Shown: piece after piece, positions 36,574-45,802 of the stretch | How positions within the stretch are numbered: the first letter of the stretch is position 1 | How the letters are laid out: each line of letters starts with the position of its first letter | From: CAWCBH01 sp963793785 | GTDB lineage: Bacteria; Actinomycetota; Thermoleophilia; Solirubrobacterales; 70-9 | Reading direction: 5' to 3' | Length of the DNA stretch: 64,000 nt | Assembly (NCBI GenBank): GCA_963793785.1 | Contig: CAWCBH010000003.1 | Coordinates: 1,116,001-1,180,000, forward strand | Made by a program: the position numbers and the translations under genes | The notes under the pieces: generated by a model | The model's database searches: none | Told to the model about the DNA's origin: nothing | The model's input: only the letters and a program-made list of their open reading frames with translations

Positions 36574-37789
36574 GTGAGAGACCGCGCGGCGTGCACCATC
36601 GCGACGAAGGAAAGTTGGGCGCTGGCGCGCGTGGTGGCGGCCTCATTTGCGGAGCATCATCCAGACGTCCCGGTCCTCGTCTTGCTTGCAGACGAGCCAC
36701 AGGGGGCTTTCGACGAGGCGTCAGAAGCCTTCAACGTTCTGGAGCTGCGCGACCTTGGCCTTGCCTCGCGCAGCGGCCTTACCTTCCAGTAAGGACAGCA
36801 ACAACTCAGCTATGCGCTGACTCCGTTCCTGCTGGGGCACCTCCTCGAACAGGGCTACGAGCGGATTCTCTTCATCAAGCAGGAGAGCCTCGTGACCGGG
36901 GAGCTCAAGGAGGCCTTCGCCAGCCTTAGGACGGCCTCTATCGTCCTGACCAGGCACCTCCTCCGACCGCTGTCGGGATGTGACGCGGAAGAACGCGAGC
37001 TGTTGATCCTCCAGGCTGGGCTCTACAACGGTGGGCTCGTTGGGGTGGCCGATCGAACGCAGGGACGGCAGTTCGTCGAGTGGTGGCAGGACCGAGTCAG
37101 AGACCACTGCCGCCTCGCTGTAGGCGAGGGAATGCACTTCGAGCAGCGCTGGCTCGACCTCGCCCCGGGCTATTTCGAGGAAACCCACATGATCCGCGAC
37201 GCGGGCTGCAACGTGGGGCACTGGAACCTCTCCAGTACGCCCTACGGATCCACGAGGGGCGCGTCCTGATCGGGGAGTCTCCCTGCTCGCTTGTCCGCTT
37301 CAGCGGCTTCGATGAGCGCGATCCCGAGCGCGTCTCACGCTACTCCGATCTCCTCCTAAGCGACATCGGTGCGGCGGCTGAGGTGTGGCTGGCCTACGCG
37401 CAGCGTCTCGCTGCGGCCGACGTCCGCGCGACGCGGACCTGGCCGTACGCTTACGGCTGCTTCGCCAACGGAGTATCGATACCCGACATCGCGCGCGATT
37501 TGTACCTCGAGCTCGACGCGGGGCGGGAACGGTTCGGAGACCCGTTTGAGGTCAACGAAGGCACAAGCTTCTTGACTGGTTGTGCGAGCCCGTGGACGAG
37601 TGCGACACCGAGCCGGCTGTGACCCGACTTTGGGATGCCATTTACCGCCGGCGGGCGGACCTCCAGCGCGCCTTCCCAGACCATCTCAGCACGCACCGGC
37701 AAGCGTTTCACGACTGGGCCGCACATAGTGGGACACGGGAGCACGGCGTGGAGGGTCCTCTCGCTCCCTCCCAAGCCGGCTCGGCATGA
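36574..37789 (+). pseudogene. Glycosyltransferase-like pseudogene (copy A)
   Basis: A degenerate relative of the next gene. From GTG 36574: RAACTIATKESWALARVVAA, then an in-frame TAA near 36790 that interrupts otherwise alignable sequence (LSYALTPFLLGHLLEQGYER). The DxD metal motif of the intact copy (LDSDMLV) is replaced by IKQESLV. Later shifts near 37240 and 37575 separate LVRFSGFDERDPERVSRYS and FLDWLCEPVDE. The stop overlaps the start of copy B. The nonsense codon plus lost DxD suggest true decay rather than only read errors. Confidence 0.75.
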
Positions 37790-38985
37790 GAGGCCTCGCG
37801 GCATGCACCGTCGTCGCCACGAATTACTTGGCGCATGCGCGGGTGCTGGCCCATTCCCTGAGCGAAAATCATCCAGACGTTCCCCTCTACACGCTGGTGA
37901 TCGACTATTCGGACACCTGCTTCGATCCGAGGAGCGAGCCCTTCGAGGTGCTTCGACTCGAGGATCTGGGTGTCTCCGATCTAACTAGCCGATGCTTCCG
38001 TTACTCGTGCAAGGAGCTGGCCACGAGCAGCAAACCGCTGGTTTTGCACGCGCTGCTCGAGCGCGGGTTCGACCAGGCGCTGTTCCTCGACTCGGACATG
38101 CTGGTGATGGGAAGCCTCGGTGTCCTCGTTGAGGAGATGCGTCGCGGATCCATCGCGGTAACGCCCCACTTGCTACAGCCGCCGAGCGGAGCCAACCGTA
38201 TTCAGCGCGAGCTCAACATCCTCCGCAGCGGCGTGTTGAACGGCGGGGTAGTTGGGCTGGGAGAAGGAAAATCCGCTCGGCGCTTCCTGGACCGGTGGAG
38301 CATGCGCTTGGCGACGCACTCCCAGCTAGGTATCGAGCATGGCCTGCACTACGACCAGCGCTGGCTTCACCTCGTCGGGAGCTACTCGGAAGATCTCGTC
38401 GTGATTCGAGACCCAACGATCAACGTCGCCTACTGGACAGTTCCCGAGCGGTCCCTGCGGATGGACGGGGAGACACTTTTGGTGAACGGAGAGCCATGTC
38501 GGCTGTTTCACTTCAGCGGCTTCGACCCCCGACACCCCGAGCGGCCCTCGAAGTACGCGAAAGACCTGAGCATGAGGGACCTGGGCTCGGCCGCGACAAT
38601 CTTCGAACGCTACGCCTCTCTGCTTCGCGCCGCCGGCGCCGAACAGACGCTGCGGCTTCCCTACTCCTTCGGGCGCTTTGACGACGGCGTCGAGATCCCT
38701 GCGGTCGCACGACTCGTGTACGGCCAGTTGGGCGAGACCGCCGATCGGTTCGGCAACCCCTTCGCGGTCGGCAAAGGCAGCTTCCGCGAGTGGCTCTGCG
38801 AGCCGGTGGATGGGCGGGGGTGGCGTCGCCGCCGTGTCAGCCGCCTCTGGAACGCCCTGTACGGCCGGCGCCCCGACCTGCAGGCGGCCTTCCCCGATCA
38901 TCTGGGCGCAGATCGCGTCGCGTTTTGCAAGTGGATCCGTGAGAGCGACCCCGCCCTCCACGAGATCGACGCAGCGTTCCTGTAG
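37786..38985 (+). CDS. Glycosyltransferase, GT8-like (copy B)
   Basis: 399 residues, intact. MRGLAACTVVATNYLAHARV, HPDVPLYTLVIDYSDTCFDP is the nucleotide-binding start of a GT-A fold. The DxD is in ALFLDSDMLVMGSL; further conserved parts are VLNGGVVGLGEGKSARRFLD, HYDQRWLHLVGSYSEDLVVI, NVAYWTVPERSL and CRLFHFSGFDPRHPERPSKY. The family transfers sugars from nucleotide donors; such genes occur in glycopolymer clusters. Its 5' end overlaps the dead copy A, so it arose by tandem duplication. Acceptor unknown. Confidence 0.84.
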   Translation: MRGLAACTVVATNYLAHARVLAHSLSENHPDVPLYTLVIDYSDTCFDPRSEPFEVLRLEDLGVSDLTSRCFRYSCKELATSSKPLVLHALLERGFDQALFLDSDMLVMGSLGVLVEEMRRGSIAVTPHLLQPPSGANRIQRELNILRSGVLNGGVVGLGEGKSARRFLDRWSMRLATHSQLGIEHGLHYDQRWLHLVGSYSEDLVVIRDPTINVAYWTVPERSLRMDGETLLVNGEPCRLFHFSGFDPRHPERPSKYAKDLSMRDLGSAATIFERYASLLRAAGAEQTLRLPYSFGRFDDGVEIPAVARLVYGQLGETADRFGNPFAVGKGSFREWLCEPVDGRGWRRRRVSRLWNALYGRRPDLQAAFPDHLGADRVAFCKWIRESDPALHEIDAAFL

Positions 38986-39010
38986 GGGCGGCACCGCGAC
39001 TTCAGCTCCC

Positions 39011-39228
39011 AGTTTGACTGAGCCCGGCACCCGTGGTCGAATAGACGCTGTGAGGATCGCTCGCAGACGCACGACTGGAGTTGCCGCAGTATCCCCTCTT
39101 CCTGCTCTTGGCCTGGGCGCCGCTGGCAAGCGCCGCCCAGCACCTGATCTCGGTCCGCGAGGTCTATCCGGGCAGCGTCGCCGACCCGGGCGCCGAGTTC
39201 GTCGAGCTGCAGCTCTACGCCGGCGGCC
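39011..39228 (+). repeat. Direct repeat, copy 2
   Basis: The partner of 36231-36448. It lies at the start of the longer lamin-tail-like gene, so this copy is the parental or complete one. Together the two repeats bracket the duplicated glycosyltransferases. Confidence 0.75.
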
Positions 39229-39963
39229 AGCAGTTCGTCGGCGGTCACGAGGTGCGGGTCTACGACCAGGCCGGCTCGGTGACCGGCACCTACAGCTTCA
39301 CCGCCGCCGTCGCCAACGGACAGAGCCAGCGATCGATCCTGATCGCGACGGCCGCCGCGCAGACGCAGTTCGGGGTCAGCGCCGACCTGACCGCGGCGGC
39401 GCCGGGGATGAGCCCGGCCGGCGGAGCCGCCTGCTGGGACAGCTTCGATTGCGTCTCCTGGGGCTCCTTCAGCGGCTCCCTCCCCTCCCCCGCCGGCTCC
39501 GCGGCGGGCGCGATTCCCGACGGCTCCTCGCTGGTCCGTTCGATCACGCGAGCCGGATCTCCAGACGACGCTCGACGGCTCCGACGACAGCAACTCCAGC
39601 GCCGCCGACTTCGCCGCCTGCAGCACGCCCTCGCCACGCAACAACGCCGCCGCTCCCGGCCCGCAGCCCTGCGACGGCGCCGGCGGCGGCCCGGACACCG
39701 ACCCGCCGCAGACGACGCTCCGCGGCCGGCCCGCGAACCGCACCCGCGACCGCACGCCGACCCTTCGTTTCGGCTCCGACGAGTCCGGGTTCGAGGTTCC
39801 TCTGCAAGATCGACAGTGGCGTCGTTTCGCTCCTGCCGCTCGCCGTTCACGACCAGGCGCCTCTCGTTCGGACCTCACACACGTGAAGGTCCGCGCGGTC
39901 GACCGGGCCGGGCAACCGTGACCGCTCGCCGGCTGTCGACACCTTCAGGGTCGTCAGGGGCTG
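39050..39963 (+). pseudogene. Secreted lamin-tail/Ig-like protein (copy B, frameshifted)
   Basis: From GTG 39050 with a shift near 39090: FLLLAWAPLASAAQHLISVR (signal), FVELQLYAGGQQFVGGHEVR, VYDQAGSVTGTYSFTAAVAN is a lamin-tail-like domain, with CWDSFDCVSWGSFSG. After further shifts (near 39545, 39810, 39890): DTDPPQTTLRGRPANRTRDR, FGSDESGSRFLCKIDSG is a chitobiase/Ig-like repeat that is common in Solirubrobacterales secreted proteins, closing with FRVVRG and TGA. It is probably an extracellular adhesin or wall protein. Confidence 0.7.
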
Positions 39964-39976
39964 AGGAAGAACAGCC

Positions 39977-40788
39977 ATGGCTCAGCACGTACAAGCCGGA
40001 GACCTCGAGATCTGGACCGAGCAGGTCGGCGAAGGTCCGGACGTCCTGCTGATCGGCGGCCTCGGCGACACCGTCGAGTCGTGGCAGTTCCAGCTCGACG
40101 GGCTCGCGGACCGATACCGGCTGACCGCGTTCGACAATCGCGGCGCGGGGCGAACCGCGATGCCCGACGGTCCGGTCTCCGTGGAGGCCATGGCTGACGA
40201 TGCGGCGGCGGTGCTGCGGGCGCTGGAATCCGCTCCGCTCACGTCGCCGGCTTCTCGGGGGGCAGCATCTTCTGCCAGGAGCTGGCGCTCCGCCACCCCG
40301 AACTGGTGCGCAGCCTCGTCCTCCAGAGCACGCTGGCCGGTGATTGGACCCCTACTTTCGCTCCTGGCTCTACTTCGTCCGCTGGCTGGTCGAGGTCGCA
40401 CCTACCGAGCGGGCATTCCTCGAGGGTTCTTCCTCTGGATCTACACGGCGCGGGCGCACAACGACGGGACCGTGGACCAGATCATCGAGGAGGTGCTCGC
40501 TTTTCCCCACAAGCAGGCGAACGAGGACCTGAAGCGATTTCTCGACGCCTTCGTCGACCACGACACCACTGACCGCCTATCAGAGATCACCGCGCCGACG
40601 CTCGTGCTCGCCGGCGGTCGCGACACCAGACCTCGCGGCCGCCGCTCTGCCAGCGCCGTCGCCGAGCTGATTCCCGGCGCCGGTTCGAGGTCATGGAAGA
40701 GGAAGCCCACCAGCCCTTCCAGGAGGTCCCCGACGAATGGAACGCCCGCGTCGACGCCTTCTGGCAGGAGGTCGAGGGGTCAGCTTGA
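39977..40788 (+). pseudogene. Alpha/beta hydrolase (multiple frameshifts)
   Basis: From ATG 39977: HVQAGDLEIWTEQVGEGPDV, LLIGGLGDTVESWQFQLDGL, TAFDNRGAGRTAMPDGPVSV is the start of an alpha/beta hydrolase. After frame changes near 40230, the nucleophile elbow reads VAGFSGGSIFCQELALRHPE. Later pieces are FFLWIYTARAHNDGTVDQII, APTLVLAGGRDT (acid) and EAHQPFQEVPDEWNARVDAF (His). At least five shifts. No partner genes suggest a substrate. These are probably read errors. Confidence 0.78.
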
Positions 40789-40825
40789 GCCGCGACGAAA
40801 GGTCAGCCGCGCGGCGCAAATCGAA

Positions 40826-41944
40826 CTAGCCCCGCGTCGCCTCCAGGTCGGCCAGATCCTCCTTGCCGACCCAGGCCTCGAGGATCCAGCCGAGGTGGTA
40901 GGGCCGATCGGTGCGGTTGACCTCGAGCGTCTTGCGCGCGTCCTTCAGCTTCGGCGGCTTGACCAGCGAGGTCGCCGTGCGGCTGTAGAGGTAGGCGCGC
41001 TCGACCCGCTCGCGGCGGCGGATCGAGCGGTAGATGATTCCCGCCTCGCGGTCGAGCATCTCCACCTCGAGGTCGTTGCGGCCCCAGATCCAGTCCAGCC
41101 CGTAGACGGCGGCGGCGCGGTAGCGCAGGTCCTCTGTCGCCTCGGTGAGGCCGTGCAGGCCCATCGGGGCCATCGCGTCCTGGTGCACCGAGTAGAGCTC
41201 GTAGGGCTCGACGATCGTGCCCCGCTGGGCGTCGTAGATCCACGGCCAGCCGCCGTCGGGCAGCTGCAGCGCCAGCAGGCGGTCGCCCACCGCCCGCCCT
41301 GCCTCGCGGGCCTCGGCGTCGTCGCGCAGCCGGGCCAGCTGCGAGAGGGCGAGGACGCCGTAGATCTGGGTCGCGAAGTTCGGGAAGCGCCGGCGCGGTC
41401 CGCGAGCGGTGTGCAGCAGCAGGCCGCTATCCGAGCGGCGCTCCTCCAGCAGCTGGGTCCGCGCCTCGGCGAGGATCCGCTGTCCCGCTTCGGTCTCGCG
41501 CCGGGCCTCGGACTCGACCAGCCCGATCACGATCCAGGCCAGCTCGGGCCCGATCAGCGACCCCAGCGAGCCGCGGTCGCCAAGGCGCCGGTTCAGCGCC
41601 GCGATGAGCTCCTCGGCGGCGGTGCCGTCGGCGCGCGACTCCGCCCACAGCGCCAGGCCGCAATCGCCCGCGGTCAGCTCCTCGGAGCCGAGCTCGGAGA
41701 GGATCCTGCTCCGCAGCGCCCCGGCGTGGAACGGATGCGCGGTGTCGTGCTCCTCGGCGCGCAGCAGGCCGATCAGGACGATCAGCGTGTAGCGCAGGGA
41801 GCGTCCCTGCGGGCGGCCGCCGTTCTCGGCCGAGATCTCGTGGCAGAAGACGCCGTCGGCGCACTGCATGCTCGGCAGGCGCGCGAGCGCGAAGCGCTCC
41901 AGCTCGCGCACCCGCTCGACGGCTGTGGGCTCTGCTTCGGTCAC
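40826..41944 (-). CDS. Alpha/alpha-toroid-like protein of unknown function
   Basis: 372 residues from GTG 41944 (overlaps the previous stop, GTGA). Repeated helical pairs with QLPDGGWPWIYDAQRGTIVE, YELYSVHQDAMAPMGLHGL, DRPYHLGWILEAWVG suggest a six-hairpin or prenyltransferase/squalene-cyclase-type toroid. No DDxD or DxDD motif is visible, so terpene cyclisation is not supported. It is co-transcribed with an AAC(3)-type gene and an acyl-CoA ligase. Glycan processing (as in six-hairpin glycosidases) is an alternative role. Confidence 0.74.
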   Translation of the reverse strand: MTEAEPTAVERVRELERFALARLPSMQCADGVFCHEISAENGGRPQGRSLRYTLIVLIGLLRAEEHDTAHPFHAGALRSRILSELGSEELTAGDCGLALWAESRADGTAAEELIAALNRRLGDRGSLGSLIGPELAWIVIGLVESEARRETEAGQRILAEARTQLLEERRSDSGLLLHTARGPRRRFPNFATQIYGVLALSQLARLRDDAEAREAGRAVGDRLLALQLPDGGWPWIYDAQRGTIVEPYELYSVHQDAMAPMGLHGLTEATEDLRYRAAAVYGLDWIWGRNDLEVEMLDREAGIIYRSIRRRERVERAYLYSRTATSLVKPPKLKDARKTLEVNRTDRPYHLGWILEAWVGKEDLADLEATRG

Positions 41945-42861
41945 TTTCGTGCTTCCTCGAGGTGGCGCCGATCGTAGATAGTCACCCCGTCGTCGAGCAT
42001 CCGCTCGAAGGTCTCGAACATCTCCTCGAGCGGCTGGCAGAGGATCTCCCCCCTGCCGAGCCGCACCGATCGCATCCCGCCCTCGAGGAGACGTTTGCGG
42101 ACCTCGGACTCCAGGCCGGGATCGACGTCGATCCGGCCCGGCCCCAGCCGCGGATCGTGGACCAGGGTCGAGACCTCGACCTCGCTGCCGTCGGCGCTGA
42201 GGCAGCGGGTCCGGATCGGCTCCGGGCAGAAGACGTCGATCGGGTACGGAGGCTCGCGAACCACCTCGAAGGAGTGATACATCGTGATCGCCCGCACGCC
42301 GGATCCGAAGAAGACCTGCTTGGCGCCGTGCTCGCGCAGGGCGACGAACGGGGTGCCGGGCCCAAACGGCGTCGCCGCCATCTCGTGCCCGGTGACGACG
42401 GTCTCGGCGCCCGCGCCCCGGGCGCACATCGAGTGGGTCGGGTGCAGGCTGCGCAGCGTCCCCGGCGCCAGCCGGAAGGCTTCGCTGACCGCCCCCATCC
42501 GGGAGGGATCGCGGCGAGCGTCGAAGACCGGGTGGCGGCGCAGGTGCTCGATCGCCGGGCCGGTCAGCGGGTAGGCGGGCATCGCCAGCAGCCCCCGCTC
42601 GCCGACGATCCGCTCCAGGGCTTCGATCACCGCCTCGGGCCCCCCTTCGATCGTGCCGAAGGACGCCATTCCCGCCTGGAAGAAGACCGCGTCGCCCTCC
42701 CCCAGCCCCGCCTCGCGTAGCGCCGACTCCAGCTCGCCGTCGCCGATCCGCAGCGGCCGCAGCCGCTCGCGGGCTCGGTAGCGGGCGCTGCGGTAGCGCT
42801 TGCGGGCGCGGCGCAGGCCGTCGCGGACCGGGCGCGGCGCCCGCCGCAGCAGGTTCTTCAT
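41941..42861 (-). CDS. AAC(3)-family N-acetyltransferase
   Basis: 306 residues from ATG 42861. GDGELESALREAGLGEGDAV, AGMASFGTIEGGPEAVIEAL, LLAMPAYPLTGPAIEHLRRH, SLHPTHSMCARGAGAETVVT (with the conserved HPTHS) and GTPFVALREHGAKQVFFGSG match the aminoglycoside 3-N-acetyltransferase fold. An N-terminal basic stretch (KNLLRRAPRPVRDGLRRARK) is unusual. Many such proteins acetylate glycans or peptides, not drugs; the neighbours and absence of other resistance genes argue against a resistance role. Confidence 0.82.
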   Translation of the reverse strand: MKNLLRRAPRPVRDGLRRARKRYRSARYRARERLRPLRIGDGELESALREAGLGEGDAVFFQAGMASFGTIEGGPEAVIEALERIVGERGLLAMPAYPLTGPAIEHLRRHPVFDARRDPSRMGAVSEAFRLAPGTLRSLHPTHSMCARGAGAETVVTGHEMAATPFGPGTPFVALREHGAKQVFFGSGVRAITMYHSFEVVREPPYPIDVFCPEPIRTRCLSADGSEVEVSTLVHDPRLGPGRIDVDPGLESEVRKRLLEGGMRSVRLGRGEILCQPLEEMFETFERMLDDGVTIYDRRHLEEARK

Positions 42862-42878
42862 CGCCAGGACGCTACGGG

Positions 42879-44690
42879 TCAGGAGCCGTACAGCTCCTCG
42901 ATCTCGGCTTCGTACTTCTCGGCGATCGGGCGCCGCTTCAGCTTCATCGTCGGCGTCAGCTCGTCGCCTCCCGGCTCCCAGTCCTCGGGCAGGAGCTTGA
43001 ACTTCTTGATCTGCTCGACCCGGGCCATCTTCGCGTTCGCCTCGTCGACGCCCTCCTGGATCGCGGCGATCGCCGCCTCCTCGGTCGCCAGCTCTTCGAC
43101 CGAGCGGCCCTCGAGGCCGTTCTCCTTCGCCCAGGTCGGCGCGTAGTCGGCGTCGAGGACGATCAGCGCCACGTTGTAGGGGCGCCGGTCGCCGATCGCG
43201 ACGCACTGGCCGATCAGCGGGCTGGACGCCTTCAGATGCGACTCGATGTTGGCCGGCGACATGTTCTTGCCGGCGGCGTTGATGATCAGCTCCTTCTTGC
43301 GGTCGACGATCTTCAGGTAGCCGTCCTCGTCGAGCTCGCCGATGTCGCCGGTCAGCAGCCAGCCGTCCTCGAAGGTCTCCTCGTTCTTGTCGGGGAGGTT
43401 GCGGTAGCCGGGCATCACGCAGTCGGCCTTGACCAGCACCTCGCCGTCCTCGGCCAGCTTCAGCTCCACCCCCGGCACCGGCGGGCCGACCGTGCCCAGC
43501 TTCACCTTCTCGGGCGGGTTCAGCGTCGCGACGCCGCAGGTCTCCGACATCCCCCACAGCTCGCCGACCGGGACCCCGATCGCGTGGAAGAACTCCAGCA
43601 CCTCAAGCGGGGTCGGCGCGGCACCGACGTTGACCGCCACGATCTCGTCGAGGCCGAGCTTTGCCCGCAGCTTGCTGAACAGCATCTCGTCGGCCTGCTC
43701 GACGCCCTTTGCCAGCTCGTCGGGAACGTCCTCTCCGGCCTGCTCGAGGCGGACCTTCTTGATCGCCGCGGCGACGCCCTGCTGGGCGGGGCCGCGCTGC
43801 TCCTCGGGCAGCCCGTCGAGCTGGGCCTCGATCCCGGCCTTCAGCTTCTCCCAGATCCGCGGCACGGCGAAGAACCAGGTCGGCTTCACCTGCGGCAGGA
43901 ACTCGACGATCCGCCGCGGGTCGGGGCAGATCGTGACGCTGAGGCCGCGGGTCACCGGCAGGTAGTAGTGGGCGCCGCGCTCGGCGATGTGGGCGGCGGG
44001 CAGCCAGGAGATGATCTTGCCGCCGCGCTCGGGCAGCTCGATCATGTCCTTGACCGAGTAGGTCAGCGCCATCAGGTTGCGGTGGGTGAGCTGCACGCCC
44101 TTCGGCGGCCCGGTCGTGCCGGAGGTGTAGATCAGGGTCAGCAGGTCGTCGAGGCCGACGTCGGCGGCCGCGTCGGCGGGATCGAAGTCGGGGTCGCGCT
44201 GCTCGAGGTCCTCGAGGGTCGTCGTGTCGCCGTCGCCGTCGATCACGATCAGGTGCTCGATCTCGGGGAGGTCCTTGCGCGCCTCCTCGAACTGCTCGAG
44301 GAAGGCGGTCTCGACGATCGCGACCTTGGCGGCTGCGTCGCCGACCACGTAGGCGATCTGCTCCGGTGAGGAGGTCTGGTAGATCGAGAACGGTACGCCG
44401 CCGAGGGCGACGGCGGCGAGGTCGCAGGGGATGAACTCGGGCCGGTTGTTGAGCATGATCGCGACCGTGTCGCCCTTGCCGACGCCGAGCGCCGCCAGCC
44501 CGCCGGAGATCCGCTTCACCTTCGCGGCGAGGTCGTTCCAGCTCCAGGAGACGCTGTCGTCCTCGGTGCGGATCGCGACGTCGTCGCCGAGCCGCTCCGT
44601 GGTCGCCAAAAAGGCGTGGTAGACGTTGTCGTGCTCGGGCTCCTTGCCCGGGCCGCCGCTCGCGTAGCGCTCAGCCGTCGTTACTTCCAC
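42879..44690 (-). CDS. Long-chain acyl-CoA synthetase (AMP-dependent)
   Basis: 603 residues from GTG 44690 with GGAGAG upstream. Activates fatty acids to acyl-CoA. Motifs: ATP loop LTLIYTSGTTGPPKGVQLTH, VNVGAAPTPLEVLEFF, ELWGMSETCGVATLNPPEKV, DGWLLTGDIGELDEDGYLKI, VDRKKELIINAAGKNMSPAN, and C-terminal lysine region DELTPTMKLKRRPIAEKYE. Length and motifs match FadD15-type synthetases of actinobacteria. It is 17 nt upstream of the AAC(3)-type gene and follows rseP after a short gap. Confidence 0.94.
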   Translation of the reverse strand: MEVTTAERYASGGPGKEPEHDNVYHAFLATTERLGDDVAIRTEDDSVSWSWNDLAAKVKRISGGLAALGVGKGDTVAIMLNNRPEFIPCDLAAVALGGVPFSIYQTSSPEQIAYVVGDAAAKVAIVETAFLEQFEEARKDLPEIEHLIVIDGDGDTTTLEDLEQRDPDFDPADAAADVGLDDLLTLIYTSGTTGPPKGVQLTHRNLMALTYSVKDMIELPERGGKIISWLPAAHIAERGAHYYLPVTRGLSVTICPDPRRIVEFLPQVKPTWFFAVPRIWEKLKAGIEAQLDGLPEEQRGPAQQGVAAAIKKVRLEQAGEDVPDELAKGVEQADEMLFSKLRAKLGLDEIVAVNVGAAPTPLEVLEFFHAIGVPVGELWGMSETCGVATLNPPEKVKLGTVGPPVPGVELKLAEDGEVLVKADCVMPGYRNLPDKNEETFEDGWLLTGDIGELDEDGYLKIVDRKKELIINAAGKNMSPANIESHLKASSPLIGQCVAIGDRRPYNVALIVLDADYAPTWAKENGLEGRSVEELATEEAAIAAIQEGVDEANAKMARVEQIKKFKLLPEDWEPGGDELTPTMKLKRRPIAEKYEAEIEELYGS

Positions 44691-44728
44691 CGCTCTCCTC
44701 CTCGTTTCGCGGTCCTTGCAGCGAGAAA

Positions 44729-45802
44729 CTACCGCACCTCGAAGCCCTCGCCGGTGAGCCGCCCGATGTCGTTGGAGAGCCCGATGAAGAACAGCATGAT
44801 CACCAGCACGAAGCCGACCGCGCCGGCTCGCTCCATGGTGCTGAAGGCGACCGGCCGGCCGCGGATCTTCTCGACCAGGCTCCAGAAGATGTGGCCGCCG
44901 TCGAGGGGCAGGAACGGGAACAGGTTGATCAGGCCCAGCGAGAGGCTGATCACCGCCAGCAGCAGCAGCGCCCGCTGGGCGGAGAAGTCGATCGCCTCCT
45001 GGGTGACCTTGTAGCTGCCGACGACGCCGGAGACCTGCTCGCGCTGCTCGGGGTCGAAGATCCGCGCGATCACCTCCACGGTCTTGGTGGAGATGAACCA
45101 CATCTCGTCGACCGAGCGCTCGGCGGCGCCGGCGGGCCCGAGGTCGACCCGCTTGGTGCGGAACCTGAAGCCGAGCCGGTTGCGCTCGACCTCGGAGTCG
45201 TAGGCGGGCCGGATCTCCAGGGTGCGGGTCTGCCCGTCGCGTTCGATCTTCACGAGCGCCGGGGTGGCCGCGAGGCAGCCCTGGCGGGCCTCGCCGGCGC
45301 ATTCGTGGCTGTTGATCTGCTCCGCCAGCTCCGTCTGGTCTCCGCTCTGGCCGTCGACGGAGACGATCCGATCGCCGGCGACCAGCGCCCCGGCGGCCGG
45401 CGAGCCCGCCTCGACCGAGCCGACGATGCTGGTCGGCTCGGCGAGGTCGTTGCTGGCGAACAGCGCGAAGAAGATCACGAAGGCGATGACGATGTTCACG
45501 AACGGGCCCGCGGCGATGACCACGATCCGCTTCCAGACCGGCTGCTTGTAGTAGCCGCGGTGGGCGACCTCCGGCGGCAGCTCCTCGTCGGGGTTCATGC
45601 CGCTGATCTTCACGAAGCCCCCGAGCGGGATCGCCCCGACCCCGTACTCGGTCTCTCCGCGCTTCACCGAGACCAGCTTCGGCGGGAAGAAGAGGAAGAA
45701 GCGCTCCACGCGCATGCCGGTCGCCTTCGCGGCGGCGAAGTGCCCGGCCTCGTGCAGGATGATCAGCGCCGCGAAGCCGGCGAAGGCCAGGAACCAGCTC
45801 AC
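44729..45802 (-). CDS. rseP: Site-2 protease RseP-like (M50)
   Basis: 357 residues from GTG 45802 overlapping the dxr stop (GTGA). Membrane zinc protease that releases regulators or signal peptides by intramembrane cutting. HEAGH active site (IILHEAGHFAAAKATGMRVE), PDZ domain (SPAAGALVAGDRIVSVDGQS), and the third ligand region INLFPFLPLDGGHIFW. Four membrane helices. In actinobacteria the gene cuts anti-sigma factors such as RskA-type; the membrane HTH protein at 3710 could be a client. Confidence 0.94.
   Translation of the reverse strand: MSWFLAFAGFAALIILHEAGHFAAAKATGMRVERFFLFFPPKLVSVKRGETEYGVGAIPLGGFVKISGMNPDEELPPEVAHRGYYKQPVWKRIVVIAAGPFVNIVIAFVIFFALFASNDLAEPTSIVGSVEAGSPAAGALVAGDRIVSVDGQSGDQTELAEQINSHECAGEARQGCLAATPALVKIERDGQTRTLEIRPAYDSEVERNRLGFRFRTKRVDLGPAGAAERSVDEMWFISTKTVEVIARIFDPEQREQVSGVVGSYKVTQEAIDFSAQRALLLLAVISLSLGLINLFPFLPLDGGHIFWSLVEKIRGRPVAFSTMERAGAVGFVLVIMLFFIGLSNDIGRLTGEGFEVR

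Noticed and set aside
40826..41944. Terpene or squalene cyclase
   Set aside because: Toroid-like helices are present, but neither DxDD nor DDxxD motifs are visible.
41941..42861. Aminoglycoside resistance gene
   Set aside because: Family membership is clear but neighbours are lipid and glycan-type enzymes, and there is no mobile element.
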